64,000 nt of DNA. Origin: Tolypothrix sp. PCC 7910. GTDB lineage: Bacteria; Cyanobacteriota; Cyanobacteriia; Cyanobacteriales; Nostocaceae. The position numbers were made by a program, and so were the translations under genes. Under the pieces are notes generated by a model. That model was not told the origin of the DNA. It did no database searches and saw nothing but the letters and a program-made list of their open reading frames with translations. Location: the NCBI RefSeq assembly GCF_011769525.1, contig NZ_CP050440.1:2357501-2421500 (forward strand), in the 5' to 3' direction. Shown here one piece after another: positions 1 through 9,900 of this stretch (position 1 is its first letter; every line of letters begins with the position of its first letter).

Positions 1-77
1 AAATATTAACTAGTTTAATGTGGGCAATGTCAATGTTCAGGTTGGTAATTAATTAAAATTACTATCAAAAAATAGCC

Positions 78-917
78 ATGCGTAACCACATCCCAAATCC
101 AGCAAATGCTTTCCAGTTCAGTTCCTATATTGTCGGTGGCATATTTTTATTTATCTTGGCATTTATTTTCCGTCCTTTCACGATTGTAAATGCTGGGGAA
201 CGGGGCGTTGTCATGAAGTTTGGTAAAGTTCAAGAGCAGGTTTTAGATGAGGGACTGCATCCTATGATGCCCATTGTTACCTCAATCAAAAAACTCAGCG
301 TGCGGGTACAGCAAAATACTTTTCAATCAGACGCAGCTTCTAAAGATCTACAAAAAATTACTACAGAACTTGCCGTTAATTGGCACGTTGACCCAACCAA
401 AGTAAATAGAGTTTTTCAGCAAGTCGGAGATCAGCAACAAATTATTACTGGAATTATTACTCCTGCTGTATCTGAAGTTTTGAAAGCAGCGACATCTAAA
501 AAAACAGCAGAAGAAATCATCACCAAAAGAACGGAACTTAAAGAAGAAATTGATAGCAATCTCAAAAATAGACTATCAGCTTATGGTTTAGTTGTTGATG
601 ATGTTTCTCTAGTTAACTTTTCCTTTTCGCCAGAGTTTAGCAAAGCTATTGAATCAAAACAAATAGCGGAACAAGAGGCTAAACAGGCAGAATTTATTGC
701 TAAAAAAGCAACTCAAGAAGCACAAGCCGAAATTAATCGCGCTAAAGGACAAGCCGAGGCGCAAAGATTACAGCGACAAACCTTAACCGCAGAATTGTTG
801 CAGAAGCAAGCAATTGAAAAGTGGGATGGACGTTTTCCTACAGTCATGGGTGGTAATGGTTCAGTGCCATTAATTAATATTAATCCTAGTAATATGTCCA
901 GCACACCAAATAGATAG
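78..917 (+). CDS. Prohibitin-like SPFH/Band 7 protein
   Basis: Membrane-anchored scaffold protein of the SPFH (stomatin/prohibitin/flotillin) superfamily, which generally forms ring or cage assemblies that organise membrane proteases and microdomains. The 279 residues show one N-terminal transmembrane segment (about 15-33), a SPFH domain beginning at GERGVVMKFGKV (about 40-215), and a charged, Ala/Glu/Lys-rich coiled-coil (about 190-245) with QAEAQRLQRQ, then a short polar tail. Length matches bacterial and mitochondrial prohibitins. The ATG start follows an AT-rich leader. A perfect palindrome lies just after the stop (937-956). A second, unrelated SPFH protein is found at 59333-61456. The partner and exact role are unknown. 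Confidence 0.88.
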   Translation: MRNHIPNPANAFQFSSYIVGGIFLFILAFIFRPFTIVNAGERGVVMKFGKVQEQVLDEGLHPMMPIVTSIKKLSVRVQQNTFQSDAASKDLQKITTELAVNWHVDPTKVNRVFQQVGDQQQIITGIITPAVSEVLKAATSKKTAEEIITKRTELKEEIDSNLKNRLSAYGLVVDDVSLVNFSFSPEFSKAIESKQIAEQEAKQAEFIAKKATQEAQAEINRAKGQAEAQRLQRQTLTAELLQKQAIEKWDGRFPTVMGGNGSVPLININPSNMSSTPNR

Positions 918-936
918 TTTTGGTCAAGAGTTGGAA

Positions 937-956
937 AGACGCGATTAATCGCGTCT
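937..956. repeat. 20-bp perfect palindrome after prohibitin gene
   Basis: AGACGCGATTAATCGCGTCT is perfectly self-complementary and lies 20 bases after the stop codon. It can fold as a hairpin but has no T-run, so it is either a terminator-like 3' hairpin or a copy of a dispersed cyanobacterial palindrome; the GCGATTAATCGC core is common in Nostocales intergenic DNA. Confidence 0.6.
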
Positions 957-1060
957 CTACTCACAAGTCACAATATAAGGTTGAACACTAGTTTTCATTG
1001 ATGTTGAAGTGAAATATCGGATAGTGTTCACCCTACAATAATTGTTTCTTTTTGATTGTG

Positions 1061-1091
1061 GGGTGCGTTAGGACTCTGTCTTAACGCACCC
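1061..1091. repeat. Inverted repeat of the GGTGCGTTA type
   Basis: Arms GGGTGCGTTA (1061-1070) and TAACGCACCC (1082-1091) pair perfectly over 10 bases around an 11-base loop. Similar but degraded TAACGCA sequence recurs near 17310-17350, which suggests a dispersed intergenic repeat. Confidence 0.55.
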
Positions 1092-1313
1092 TGCTGCACT
1101 GACACGACTAATTTTGTGTATTAGATTTATAGTTAAAACGGCGCTAAAGCGAAACTACGAACATTTTATAATGCAACATTTTAGCCTTGCCACGCCATTA
1201 CGTGTATTCTGGCATTAAGTCTTTAAACAAACACAATATTATTCCTTCGTCTCTATTTTTTACTCCCTGGCTCCGCAAATAATTTCAGGAATCAAATCAG
1301 ATTCAGTAGATTT

Positions 1314-1367
1314 TGTAGTGGATGTAGTGAACAATTGTGATTCATACTATTCATTACATCCATTACA
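1314..1367 (-). terminator. Hairpin downstream of mnmH
   Basis: Arms 1314-1331 and 1350-1367 pair over 18 bases with only two G-T wobbles, loop 18 bases. It lies 18 bases past the mnmH stop on the minus strand, so it could end that transcript, although a strong T-run is missing. It may equally be a small dispersed hairpin repeat. Confidence 0.4.
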
Positions 1368-1385
1368 CCATCCGTTAACATACTG

Positions 1386-2453
1386 TCATTTTACTGCCAT
1401 ATAATTGGGCAACAAAGAATCTAGTACATTCTCAATACTACAATCAGATAAATCTGGAATCGAGAGAAATCTGTGAGCTTTGCTAAAATAACTCTTTGTT
1501 GAGTGGTTATAAATGGGGTCGTAATAGGAATGCAATATATCTTTCACTAAAGATTCCCAATTACCAGCATCAATTAATTGATACCATTGACTTAATTTCT
1601 CCCAACCACAGCGATTTTTAAGTTTCTCTAGCTTGCGTTTTAACACATCTGGGTGAGTTATTAAGTGAGGATATTCTTGTAAAAGGAATTTGACTCTAGC
1701 AGCTATCGGTAGTTGAATTTCTACACAACTAGCTTGTCTCATTTTCTGCCACAGTGATTGAGGTAAATAGATTTGCCCAATTTTGATACTTTCTGATTCA
1801 ATCCAAACTACTTGCTGCGGATTGAACTGTTGCAGATGTTGTATTAGGAGAGATTCAAAGTATTTTTGTGAAGGTTGGGATATCTGCTTACCCGGCCATT
1901 GTCCGCCTAAAAGAGAACCTCGATGATTAGCTAAACTTTCTAAATCTAAAACTTGTACGCCACGCTGACTTATCTTCTCTAAAATATGAGTTTTACCAGT
2001 ACCAGTTAAACCACATAACATCTGATAGGTAAATTTTTCTGGTAAATGTTCTATTTGCTGGCGGATATAATTACGATAAGTCTTGTATCCGCCATCAAGT
2101 AAAGTAACTTTCCAACCAATTTGTGTTATTACTGAGGCCATACTACTAGAACGCTGTCCCCCTCGCCCACAGTAAACTAAGGGATGGTAGTCTGGATCTT
2201 TAGCAGCAAAGTGCTGACTGAGATGGTGGTAAATATTTCTCGATACTAAAGCAGCACCAATTTTCCGCGCTGTAAAAGAGCAAACTTGTTTATAAATTGT
2301 TCCAACTTCAGCGCGTTCAGCATCATTCAATACTGGTAGATTAATTGCACCAGGAATGTGGTCTTCTATAAATTCACTAGGCGAACGAACATCAATAATT
2401 TCACTGTAAGTTTCAGCCCAAGGTAGACGCGTATATATAACTGAAGATGACAT
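1386..2453 (-). CDS. mnmH: tRNA 2-selenouridine synthase (selenophosphate-dependent)
   Basis: MnmH/SelU converts 2-thiouridine at the wobble position of some tRNAs into 2-selenouridine, via a geranylated intermediate, using selenophosphate made by SelD. The 355-residue protein has the expected two parts: an N-terminal rhodanese domain (about 1-130) with the catalytic cysteine C95 in YCGRGGQRS, and a C-terminal P-loop domain with GLTGTGKT at 148-155. Length fits the family. ATG start. No selD or other selenium gene is near, so selenium supply must be encoded elsewhere, or the protein may act mainly in the geranylation half-reaction. It stands alone between a convergent and a divergent neighbour. 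Confidence 0.9.
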   Translation of the reverse strand: MSSSVIYTRLPWAETYSEIIDVRSPSEFIEDHIPGAINLPVLNDAERAEVGTIYKQVCSFTARKIGAALVSRNIYHHLSQHFAAKDPDYHPLVYCGRGGQRSSSMASVITQIGWKVTLLDGGYKTYRNYIRQQIEHLPEKFTYQMLCGLTGTGKTHILEKISQRGVQVLDLESLANHRGSLLGGQWPGKQISQPSQKYFESLLIQHLQQFNPQQVVWIESESIKIGQIYLPQSLWQKMRQASCVEIQLPIAARVKFLLQEYPHLITHPDVLKRKLEKLKNRCGWEKLSQWYQLIDAGNWESLVKDILHSYYDPIYNHSTKSYFSKAHRFLSIPDLSDCSIENVLDSLLPNYMAVK

Positions 2454-2634
2454 AGCTTTTAAATTCTCGCTCCCTCAATTGTGGCACTCCCATAAGTTTA
2501 ATGGGGGTATTCTTTACTTAGGTAAATTTAAATGAATCTATGTAAACTGAAAGACTATCACAATGTTTCTTTTAATTGCTGGAGGGGAATCATGTGAATA
2601 GAACATTATTTTCATGGTTTCACATTGATTAGTT

Positions 2635-3588
2635 ATGACACAGCCGAAACTTTTAGAACTTGCTAAACAAGGAGATATTAAGGCTATAGTCTCTGTAATA
2701 AACTACCTTTTAAAATCAAAAAACATTACTGCTAAAGCTGTTTTGAGATATGAGTGCCTAGAGGTAATGTTAGAATCGGATCAAGTACCAGAACAAATAT
2801 CATCAGTAGATTTAATACGCAAACTGATGCTTAACTTGAGAATTGCATCTCTAAAATCAGTAAAAATATACGGAAAAAAGATAGGGCATAAATCAGCTGA
2901 CTGGATAGATTATATATACTTGACTCAGGAAGTGAAAAATGCGAAGCATAACAGTGATGTAGCTGTAGCTCCTGAGAGTAAGCAGAAAAAGGTCAGAAAA
3001 ATTTGGCCAGCATGGTTACCTTATCCCCTCTCATGGTTTAAAGCTTTGATTTTAATTCCATTAGTCATGGTTACTCTGACAGTAAGTTTTATATTTACAG
3101 GGTTTTGGGGCATAACTTTATCTGCAATCACAAACCGGATCGAGATATTAATTTTGGCTATAGTGTTAGGAGTTTTAGCACCATTATTCTTGATTGCTTA
3201 TGTTCATTATTTTTTCATTTCCCTATTTAAAATGCAAAGAATATCAAATAATTGGCCATTATATTTACCACCAATAAATAGCTTATGGGAAGGCTTTTAT
3301 GCCGAAGTGGTGCTTTGCTTATCTTTGCTGTTTAGTATTATTATTCTTTTACCATTTTTTCCAATCCTTAAATGTAATGAACAAGAAATAGTACTTAATT
3401 CCTGTTCCCTACTTACACAACAATATTTAAGGCTGTACTTTGACAAGTACTATTTAGATGAAATTGGAGCAACAATTTGGATTATTACTGCGGCATATCT
3501 TTATCAAGCTGAGTATTTATTCAGACAGCACTACCTGCCAAAAATAAAATCTTTTAGAAGTAACTCCTCAAAACAGCGTAAATTGTAA
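2635..3588 (+). CDS. Unknown cyanobacterial membrane protein
   Basis: I do not recognise a named family. The 317 residues divide into a soluble N-terminal part (about 1-100; LLELAKQGDIKAIVSVINYL and a QVPEQ element) and a membrane part. The N-terminal pattern resembles a domain seen at the start of several cyanobacterial proteins with varied C-termini. Hydrophobic segments lie at about 133-157, 168-200, 222-247 and 275-292, giving four likely transmembrane helices, and the C-terminus is basic. The gene is AT-rich. It is divergent from mnmH and convergent with the DUF3131 gene. No enzymatic motif was seen. Confidence 0.7.
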   Translation: MTQPKLLELAKQGDIKAIVSVINYLLKSKNITAKAVLRYECLEVMLESDQVPEQISSVDLIRKLMLNLRIASLKSVKIYGKKIGHKSADWIDYIYLTQEVKNAKHNSDVAVAPESKQKKVRKIWPAWLPYPLSWFKALILIPLVMVTLTVSFIFTGFWGITLSAITNRIEILILAIVLGVLAPLFLIAYVHYFFISLFKMQRISNNWPLYLPPINSLWEGFYAEVVLCLSLLFSIIILLPFFPILKCNEQEIVLNSCSLLTQQYLRLYFDKYYLDEIGATIWIITAAYLYQAEYLFRQHYLPKIKSFRSNSSKQRKL

Positions 3589-3848
3589 AGCGATCGAACT
3601 TCTGACTTTGTGGAAATAGTCGGTCAAAATAGTACAAAAGACAGAAGCAGAGATAGATGATTTAAATTTTATTACTTAAGGTTAACTAGCGATCGCAATT
3701 TGAAGTTTAGCAGCCGCAGTGAAATAGTCTCAGGATAAAAAACAACTAAAGTCATTGTATCGGTAGTTAGCGATCGCGGTATTAGGGGTCAGACCAATTC
3801 TCTCAAAAAAGAAAAAGCTACAATTCAACAGTCATATTGTATAAAACT

Positions 3849-5150
3849 TTACTTTTCATGCGCCCATTCCACCAAAGGCTTACCCACTTTGGTATAGAGG
3901 AGTGATTCTAAAATGATGCCGTTAGTATTGACAGTCAATGCGCGGTTTGGTTGTTGAGTCTGTTCGTAAAAACCTGCAAATACTCCACGACTAGGATCTC
4001 TCAACCAGCGCATACCTTGATACAGCTTTTCTGTGTAGCTTGTGCGGAAAAGTGTATGCCAGCCAATAGCGGCTTTAATACTGCTACCTCGGAAAGCGGC
4101 AGCATCTTTACCAGATGAGTTAATTGATTTCCACGCTTCACCATTGACATAAATACAGTTATAGACAAACCAAGGTGCTTGATCCAAATTGTCTTCAGAC
4201 CAAGCAGTTAGTTGATTTGTGGCGTAGTAGCGACGTTGTTGAGCTTGTAATAACTTGGCTGCATATTCAGCGGGTAAACCTTTAAAACCAGTTTCTAAAC
4301 CATCAAGAATATATGGTTCGCTGGTCACATAGTTGTGGTAGGTACTGCGTCTATCTGCTGGTAAATCTACACCCGTAACATTGACAAACACAGTCTCAGC
4401 TTTGGTATCAAGCGCTTTAGGCGCTGATATACCTAATTTCTTTAAGGCATAAGCTGCATATTGTTCATAACCTAAACGCCCCTCTTGGTTCCAAGTTTCT
4501 TGTCCATTTTTTAATTCCGTCCCCATCAATTGACCGTTCTGTACTAAACGATCCAACTTCCAACGTGCTGTTACGGCCTTAGCAGCAGCAGCGTGTTGGG
4601 GATATTTCGCGGAAATGATATCTAGCCATTGCACCAATCGGGCGACATCAATTGCTGAAAAGCCAATTTGTTCAAATTTTTTCAGCTGTCCGTAGTTAAC
4701 AGGGAACAAGCCTTGAGCGTTATATGCTTTGTTGGGCAACTCATTGCGATAAAGATGCAATTTAGTTAAGGAAGTCAAGGCTTCCTGCATCCATTTATCA
4801 AACTCTTCTGGAGAAAGAAAACCGAGTTCTCGCGCTGCTACCATACCAGCAAATTGGCTACCTACATCCCACATAGTAGTGGCGGGGAAGTCAGCGCCAG
4901 AAGAAACTAAACCTGTATCAAGGCGATTTTTCTCGAAATAGCGCCAAGCGGTACGACCTAACTGTAAATCTTCTGGAGTTAAACGATAACGATACTCAGA
5001 TGCAACAGGAGTAGCTAGGGTATGAGTTTCGCGCCATTGTAAAGCTAGATTAATTCCCACACCAAAAAGTGCGATCGCAGCGCCAATGATCGCTTGTTTT
5101 ACCAGGCTAGGTTGCTCAGGAGCAGGGTCAAGGTTAATAAATTTGATCAT
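3849..5150 (-). CDS. DUF3131 domain protein, membrane anchored
   Basis: The 433-residue protein has a short cytoplasmic N-terminus, one transmembrane segment (about 17-38), and a large presumably periplasmic domain that matches DUF3131: GRTAWRYFEKN near the start, DVGSQFAGMVAARELG, and a C-terminal GVFAGFYEQT with NTNGIILESLLY. The fold is expected to be an alpha/alpha toroid like glycan-processing enzymes, but no activity is established to my knowledge. The gene starts 2 bases after the stop of the upstream opgC-like gene, so the two form an operon. The pairing suggests action on periplasmic or surface glucans. The DUF assignment is from pattern memory. Confidence 0.8.
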   Translation of the reverse strand: MIKFINLDPAPEQPSLVKQAIIGAAIALFGVGINLALQWRETHTLATPVASEYRYRLTPEDLQLGRTAWRYFEKNRLDTGLVSSGADFPATTMWDVGSQFAGMVAARELGFLSPEEFDKWMQEALTSLTKLHLYRNELPNKAYNAQGLFPVNYGQLKKFEQIGFSAIDVARLVQWLDIISAKYPQHAAAAKAVTARWKLDRLVQNGQLMGTELKNGQETWNQEGRLGYEQYAAYALKKLGISAPKALDTKAETVFVNVTGVDLPADRRSTYHNYVTSEPYILDGLETGFKGLPAEYAAKLLQAQQRRYYATNQLTAWSEDNLDQAPWFVYNCIYVNGEAWKSINSSGKDAAAFRGSSIKAAIGWHTLFRTSYTEKLYQGMRWLRDPSRGVFAGFYEQTQQPNRALTVNTNGIILESLLYTKVGKPLVEWAHEK

Positions 5151-5152
5151 GA

Positions 5153-6340
5153 CTAACGGGGGACAATATTAAACAACACTTGTTTTTTCACCAAGAACCA
5201 AAAAATAGCAACAGCAGCAGCCTGAGCTAAAGTTGTGACTAAGGGATTACCGTTAACTAAACCAGGAATCATAAACCAAATTACTGTTGCAGGAACGTGC
5301 ATCACATATACATATAAGGAGTTTTGTCCCAACGTAATTAATAGTTTTCCCAGGGTTTGATACAGCGGTTGCCAAAAAGTATCAACAATGATGTATAGCA
5401 GAGGAAACAGACCAATCAAATTAATTAAGCGGATAAATCCATTCCGGCTGCGGTCTGTCCATGTTAGCCACGCAATTCTATCCGAGACTTTTGTGGGCCA
5501 TATACCCAGCTGCATATCGTAATGAGCAGCAAATAAAGACCCAATCACAATTAGCACTAAAGTTATTACTAAAGGTATCTTGGGAATTCTGTCCCAAATT
5601 TGTTGTAGTCGCGTGCGATAATAACCTGCTAATACACCATGCACATACAAAATTTGCCAGCTAGCAAATGTAAAGTAAGGATGCTCTCGGTCTAGGGGAT
5701 GGAAGCTGAAAGCATAAGGATGTAATTGCTGGAAACTCCAAAGTGACCAGGAAATGATTAGCATTGGTAGCCACAAACCTTTGCGTAGCATCCAAAATAT
5801 GCCAGGTGAGAGCAGCAACAACAATACATATAGTTGCAAAATATCAATTACTGGGGGAGCTAGGTGAAATGTCGCCGCCGCTAACAGGATTTGCCACCAA
5901 GCACCAGGAGCCTCATCGAAAGCCGGACGAGTCCAACCAGGAGCAACTATACTTAATAAACCCAGCACGGCCATGAGCGTAAAACTGGTTAAATATAGCT
6001 TCCAAGAACGTTCCAGCAGCTTCTTCATCGATTCTGCAAAGCCTACCTTGTCTATCCGGCCCAAGGTCACCATTCCTAAGACTAAACCAGAAATAAACAG
6101 GAATCCTTCAGCCGCACTGGCATAAATATGCCCTCTGTTGATAGCGCTGAAATAGGATGGACTTTCTAAATGATTAAATACCATCGAAACAATAGCGATA
6201 CCTCTAAGAAAGTCAATTCTTAAATCCCGTTTTCCCTGGATGCTAGGGTCATAACGCCAGTGGAGAATAGGATAATTTGTTGCAATTTTACTGATGTCCA
6301 TAGGCACTAAACTTAAATTAATTTCTGCTATTTCATGCAT
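5153..6340 (-). CDS. OpgC-family membrane acyltransferase
   Basis: OpgC proteins are polytopic membrane acyltransferases related to acyltransferase family 3; in proteobacteria OpgC succinylates osmoregulated periplasmic glucans. The 395-residue protein shows RDLRIDFLRGIAIVSMVFNH (about 39-58), with the family Arg and His at the end of the first helix, followed by about ten hydrophobic segments. The first gene of a two-gene operon with the DUF3131 protein. No OpgG/OpgH glucan synthase is nearby, so the acceptor is unknown: exopolysaccharide, lipopolysaccharide or a glucan are all possible. The ATG start lies 20 bases before an in-frame second Met (MDISKI) that is an alternative. Confidence 0.82.
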   Translation of the reverse strand: MHEIAEINLSLVPMDISKIATNYPILHWRYDPSIQGKRDLRIDFLRGIAIVSMVFNHLESPSYFSAINRGHIYASAAEGFLFISGLVLGMVTLGRIDKVGFAESMKKLLERSWKLYLTSFTLMAVLGLLSIVAPGWTRPAFDEAPGAWWQILLAAATFHLAPPVIDILQLYVLLLLLSPGIFWMLRKGLWLPMLIISWSLWSFQQLHPYAFSFHPLDREHPYFTFASWQILYVHGVLAGYYRTRLQQIWDRIPKIPLVITLVLIVIGSLFAAHYDMQLGIWPTKVSDRIAWLTWTDRSRNGFIRLINLIGLFPLLYIIVDTFWQPLYQTLGKLLITLGQNSLYVYVMHVPATVIWFMIPGLVNGNPLVTTLAQAAAVAIFWFLVKKQVLFNIVPR

Positions 6341-6954
6341 TCACATTGATATTGTGCAATAGTCTCAAAACTCCTTATTGCACAATGGATAAACTCTAAC
6401 TAAATAGCCGAGTCGTATATTTATTTACAGCCAATGCGAATCTACTAGACGTAGGTAACTGTAATATTGTATACGGCAAAAAATATAATGCCTAGAGCCA
6501 ATATCACGCTAAAAAAGGTCTCATGGCAAATAAGTGTGTTTTTAGAGAGATATATTTATTGCCAATAGATGTGGTTAATACTGAAGATAGAATAAAAAAA
6601 TTATGTTATATTTGATTGTATTTATTTTTAGTAAATTATCAGATAACTAAGCCATATATAAAGGTTAAAAATAATATTTAATTAGTACAGATTCGGATTA
6701 GTAATTATTTAAATGTAACAAATCTTAAAGAAGCTGAAACCCGCTCCATATCTTCAAAAGACTTTATATTACTAAATAGTAATCAACAACGTTATTTCAT
6801 AAACAATCAATAGCACTCATAAAAACTTAAAATTAGCAAATATTGTTTTTGTTTTTGTCAGTATTTTCTTTTTTGTTCAATATTCCGCATATTAGCTATT
6901 ACCGATACAAAATTTATTCCTTAGAGTAGATACACAACTTAAGGAAATAATGTT
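6341..6954. other. AT-rich upstream region of the RTX gene
   Basis: This 614-base stretch separates divergent opgC-like and RTX genes. It is markedly AT-rich with many A and T runs and no credible ORF. It most likely holds promoters and the 5' leader of the RTX transcript. A Shine-Dalgarno-like AAGGAA lies just before the RTX start (6942-6947). No clear operator was recognised. Confidence 0.55.
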
Positions 6955-9900
6955 ATGGCTGATACACAAATCTTTGGCACCTCTGGTAACGACGCTATCT
7001 ATGGCACCTCTGGCAATGATGTGATCATTGCCTTAGAAGGCAAAGATATGGTCATTGGTGGTGCTGGAAATGATGTGATTAGTGGCGGTGGCGGTAATGA
7101 CTACTGGCTAGATGGCGGCGATGGCAACGATACTATTGCTGGTGAAAGTGGCAATGATACACTTTCTGGTGGTAATGGCAATGATTTGCTGTATGGTGAT
7201 AGTGCTGATCGCCTTTGGACAGTTGATAGAAATGGCAACTATAAATATACAGGGTTAATTGATGAAACTGGAGCAGGCTTTGCCAATCCATCAATTATTG
7301 ATACTAATACCAATAATGATTTCGTCACAGGTGGTGAAGGTAATGATGTTCTATTGGGACAGTTAGGCAAAGATATTCTTGAGGGTGGTGGTGGTAATGA
7401 TATCCTCAACGGCGGTGCTGGCGACGATATTATCCAAGGCGACTACTGGCCAGGTCAGGACGGTAATCCGCTTCCTGGTAAAAATGGTTATGGTAATGAC
7501 ACCCTGAATGGTGATGATGGCAACGACAGCCTATATGGCGGTGCTGGCAATGATGTCATCAATGGCGGTACTGGTAACGACCTACTGATGGGTGGTGCTG
7601 GACTTGATACTCTCCGTGGCGGTTCTGGTAATGACTACCTTGATGGTGGCGACGACAATGACCTTGTAGATGGTGGTTCTGGTGACGACTATCTCAAAGG
7701 TGGCAAAGGTGATGACAAGTTACTGGGCGGTGACGGTAACGATGTTCTAGAAGGTGAAGACGGAAACGACCTACTCATTGGTGGAGCTGGTAACGATTCC
7801 TGGATTAGCGGTGGTAGCGGTAACGATACTCTTGCCGGGGAAGGTGGTAATGATGTCCTTGATGGTGGCGTTGGTGATGACCTCCTCTACGGTGGTGATG
7901 ACAACGACACCTTATTAGGTAATGTCGGTAACGATACCCTAATGGGTGGAGACGGAGCCGATATCCTTGATGGGGGTGTCGGAAATGATGTTTTAGCAGG
8001 TGGCATCGGTAACGATATCCTCAAAGGCAGTGATGGCAACGATACCCTCAGTGGCAATAGCGGCAATGATATCCTCGACGGTGGTGCAGGTGATGACCTC
8101 CTCTACGGTGGCGATGATGATGACATCCTCAAAGGCAGCGATGGTAGCGATCGCCTAGATGGTGGTTTAGGTAATGATACTCTCGATGGCGGCACTGGCA
8201 ATGACCTGATTACAGGTGGTGAAGGCAACGATAATATCCACGGTGGTGCTGACAACGATGTAATTTGGGGTGAAGCCGGCGTAGATGCCTTATTTGGTGA
8301 TGCCGGTAATGACACCATGAGTGGTGGCGCTGGTAATGATTATCTTGATGGTGGCGAAGGCAATGATGTCCTCTATGGCAACGGCGATGTTGATGTCATT
8401 GATGGCGGCCTTGGCAACGACTTAATCTATGGTGGTGAAGGCGACGATAAATTCTTATTTGGTAATGAAGGTGCAGATACCATCTACGGTGAAGCTGGCA
8501 ATGACACAATGGATGGTGGTGCTGGTGATGACATTTTAGATGGCGGTGATGGCGATGATATCCTCAAAGGCAGCGATGGCAACGATAAGCTTTATGGTGC
8601 TGCTGGTAATGACATCCTAGATGGCGGAGTCGGTAATGACATCCTAGATGGCGGTAGTGGTGATGACATTCTTAAAGGTAGCGAAGGAAGCGATCGCCTT
8701 TATGGTGGGCTAGGTAATGATACGCTGGATGGTGGTGCTGATAATGACACCCTTGCTGGCGGTGATGGCAACGATAACATTTATGGCGGCACTGGCAATG
8801 ACCTAATTTGGGGTGAAGCTGGCCAAGATGCATTATATGGTGATGCTGGTAATGACTACATCGAAGGTGGCGACGGCAATGATTATCTGAATGGTGGCGA
8901 AGGTAATGATAGTCTCTATGGCAACGCCGATGTTGATGTCATCGATGGCGGTTTTGGCAACGACTTGATTTATGGTGGCGACGGCGACGATAAATTCTTA
9001 TTTGGTGGCGATGGTTTAGACACCATTTACGGTGAAGCCGGAAATGACACCATTGATGGCGGTGCTGATAATGACTTATTAGATGGTGGCGACGGTAACG
9101 ACATCCTCAAAGGTAGTGAAGGCAACGATACCCTGTATGGCGCTGCGGGCAATGACATCCTCGATGGCGGCACTGGTGATGACAACGTACTCGGTGGTCT
9201 TGGTGATGACATCCTCAAAGGCAGTGAAGGCAACGATATCCTTTACGGCGAAGTTGGGAATGACACCTTAGATGGCGGTATTGGTAATGACCTGTTAGAT
9301 GGTGGTTATGGTGATGACCTCCTCAAAGGCCTTGATGGCAACGATACTCTATATGGGGATATGGGCAATGACACCTTAGATGGTGGCATTGGTAATGACA
9401 GCCTATTCGGTGGCGAAGGCAACGATAACATCTCTGGTGGCGCTGACAATGACGTAATTTGGGGTGAAGCTGGTGCAGATGCCTTGTTTGGTGATGCTGG
9501 CAATGACTTCATTGAAGGTGGCGCTGGTAATGACTACCTAGATGGCGGCGACGGCAATGACACCCTGTACGGTAACGCCGATGCCGATATCATCGATGGT
9601 GGTCTGGGCAACGACTTGATTTATGGTGGCGACGGCGACGATAAATCCTTATTCGGTGGCGATGGTTTAGACACCATTTATGGTGAAGCAGGAAATGACA
9701 CCATCGATGGCGGTGCTGGTGATGACATCTTAGATGGTGGCATCGGTGATGACATCCTTAAAGGCAACGATGGCAACGATATCCTTGACGGCAGTTTTGG
9801 TAATGACATCGTTGATGGTGGCACTGGTAATGACACCATTTATGGCGGTGCTGGCGATGATAAAGCCTTATCCGGTGGCGATGGCGCAGACAAAATCTAC

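Larger units (their letters stand above)
918..1385. other. Intergenic region with three inverted repeats
   Basis: Convergent intergenic stretch of 468 bases between the prohibitin-like gene and mnmH. It holds no credible gene. It contains the palindrome at 937-956, an inverted repeat GGGTGCGTTA/TAACGCACCC at 1061-1070 and 1082-1091, and a long hairpin at 1314-1367 that lies at the 3' side of mnmH. Confidence 0.7.
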
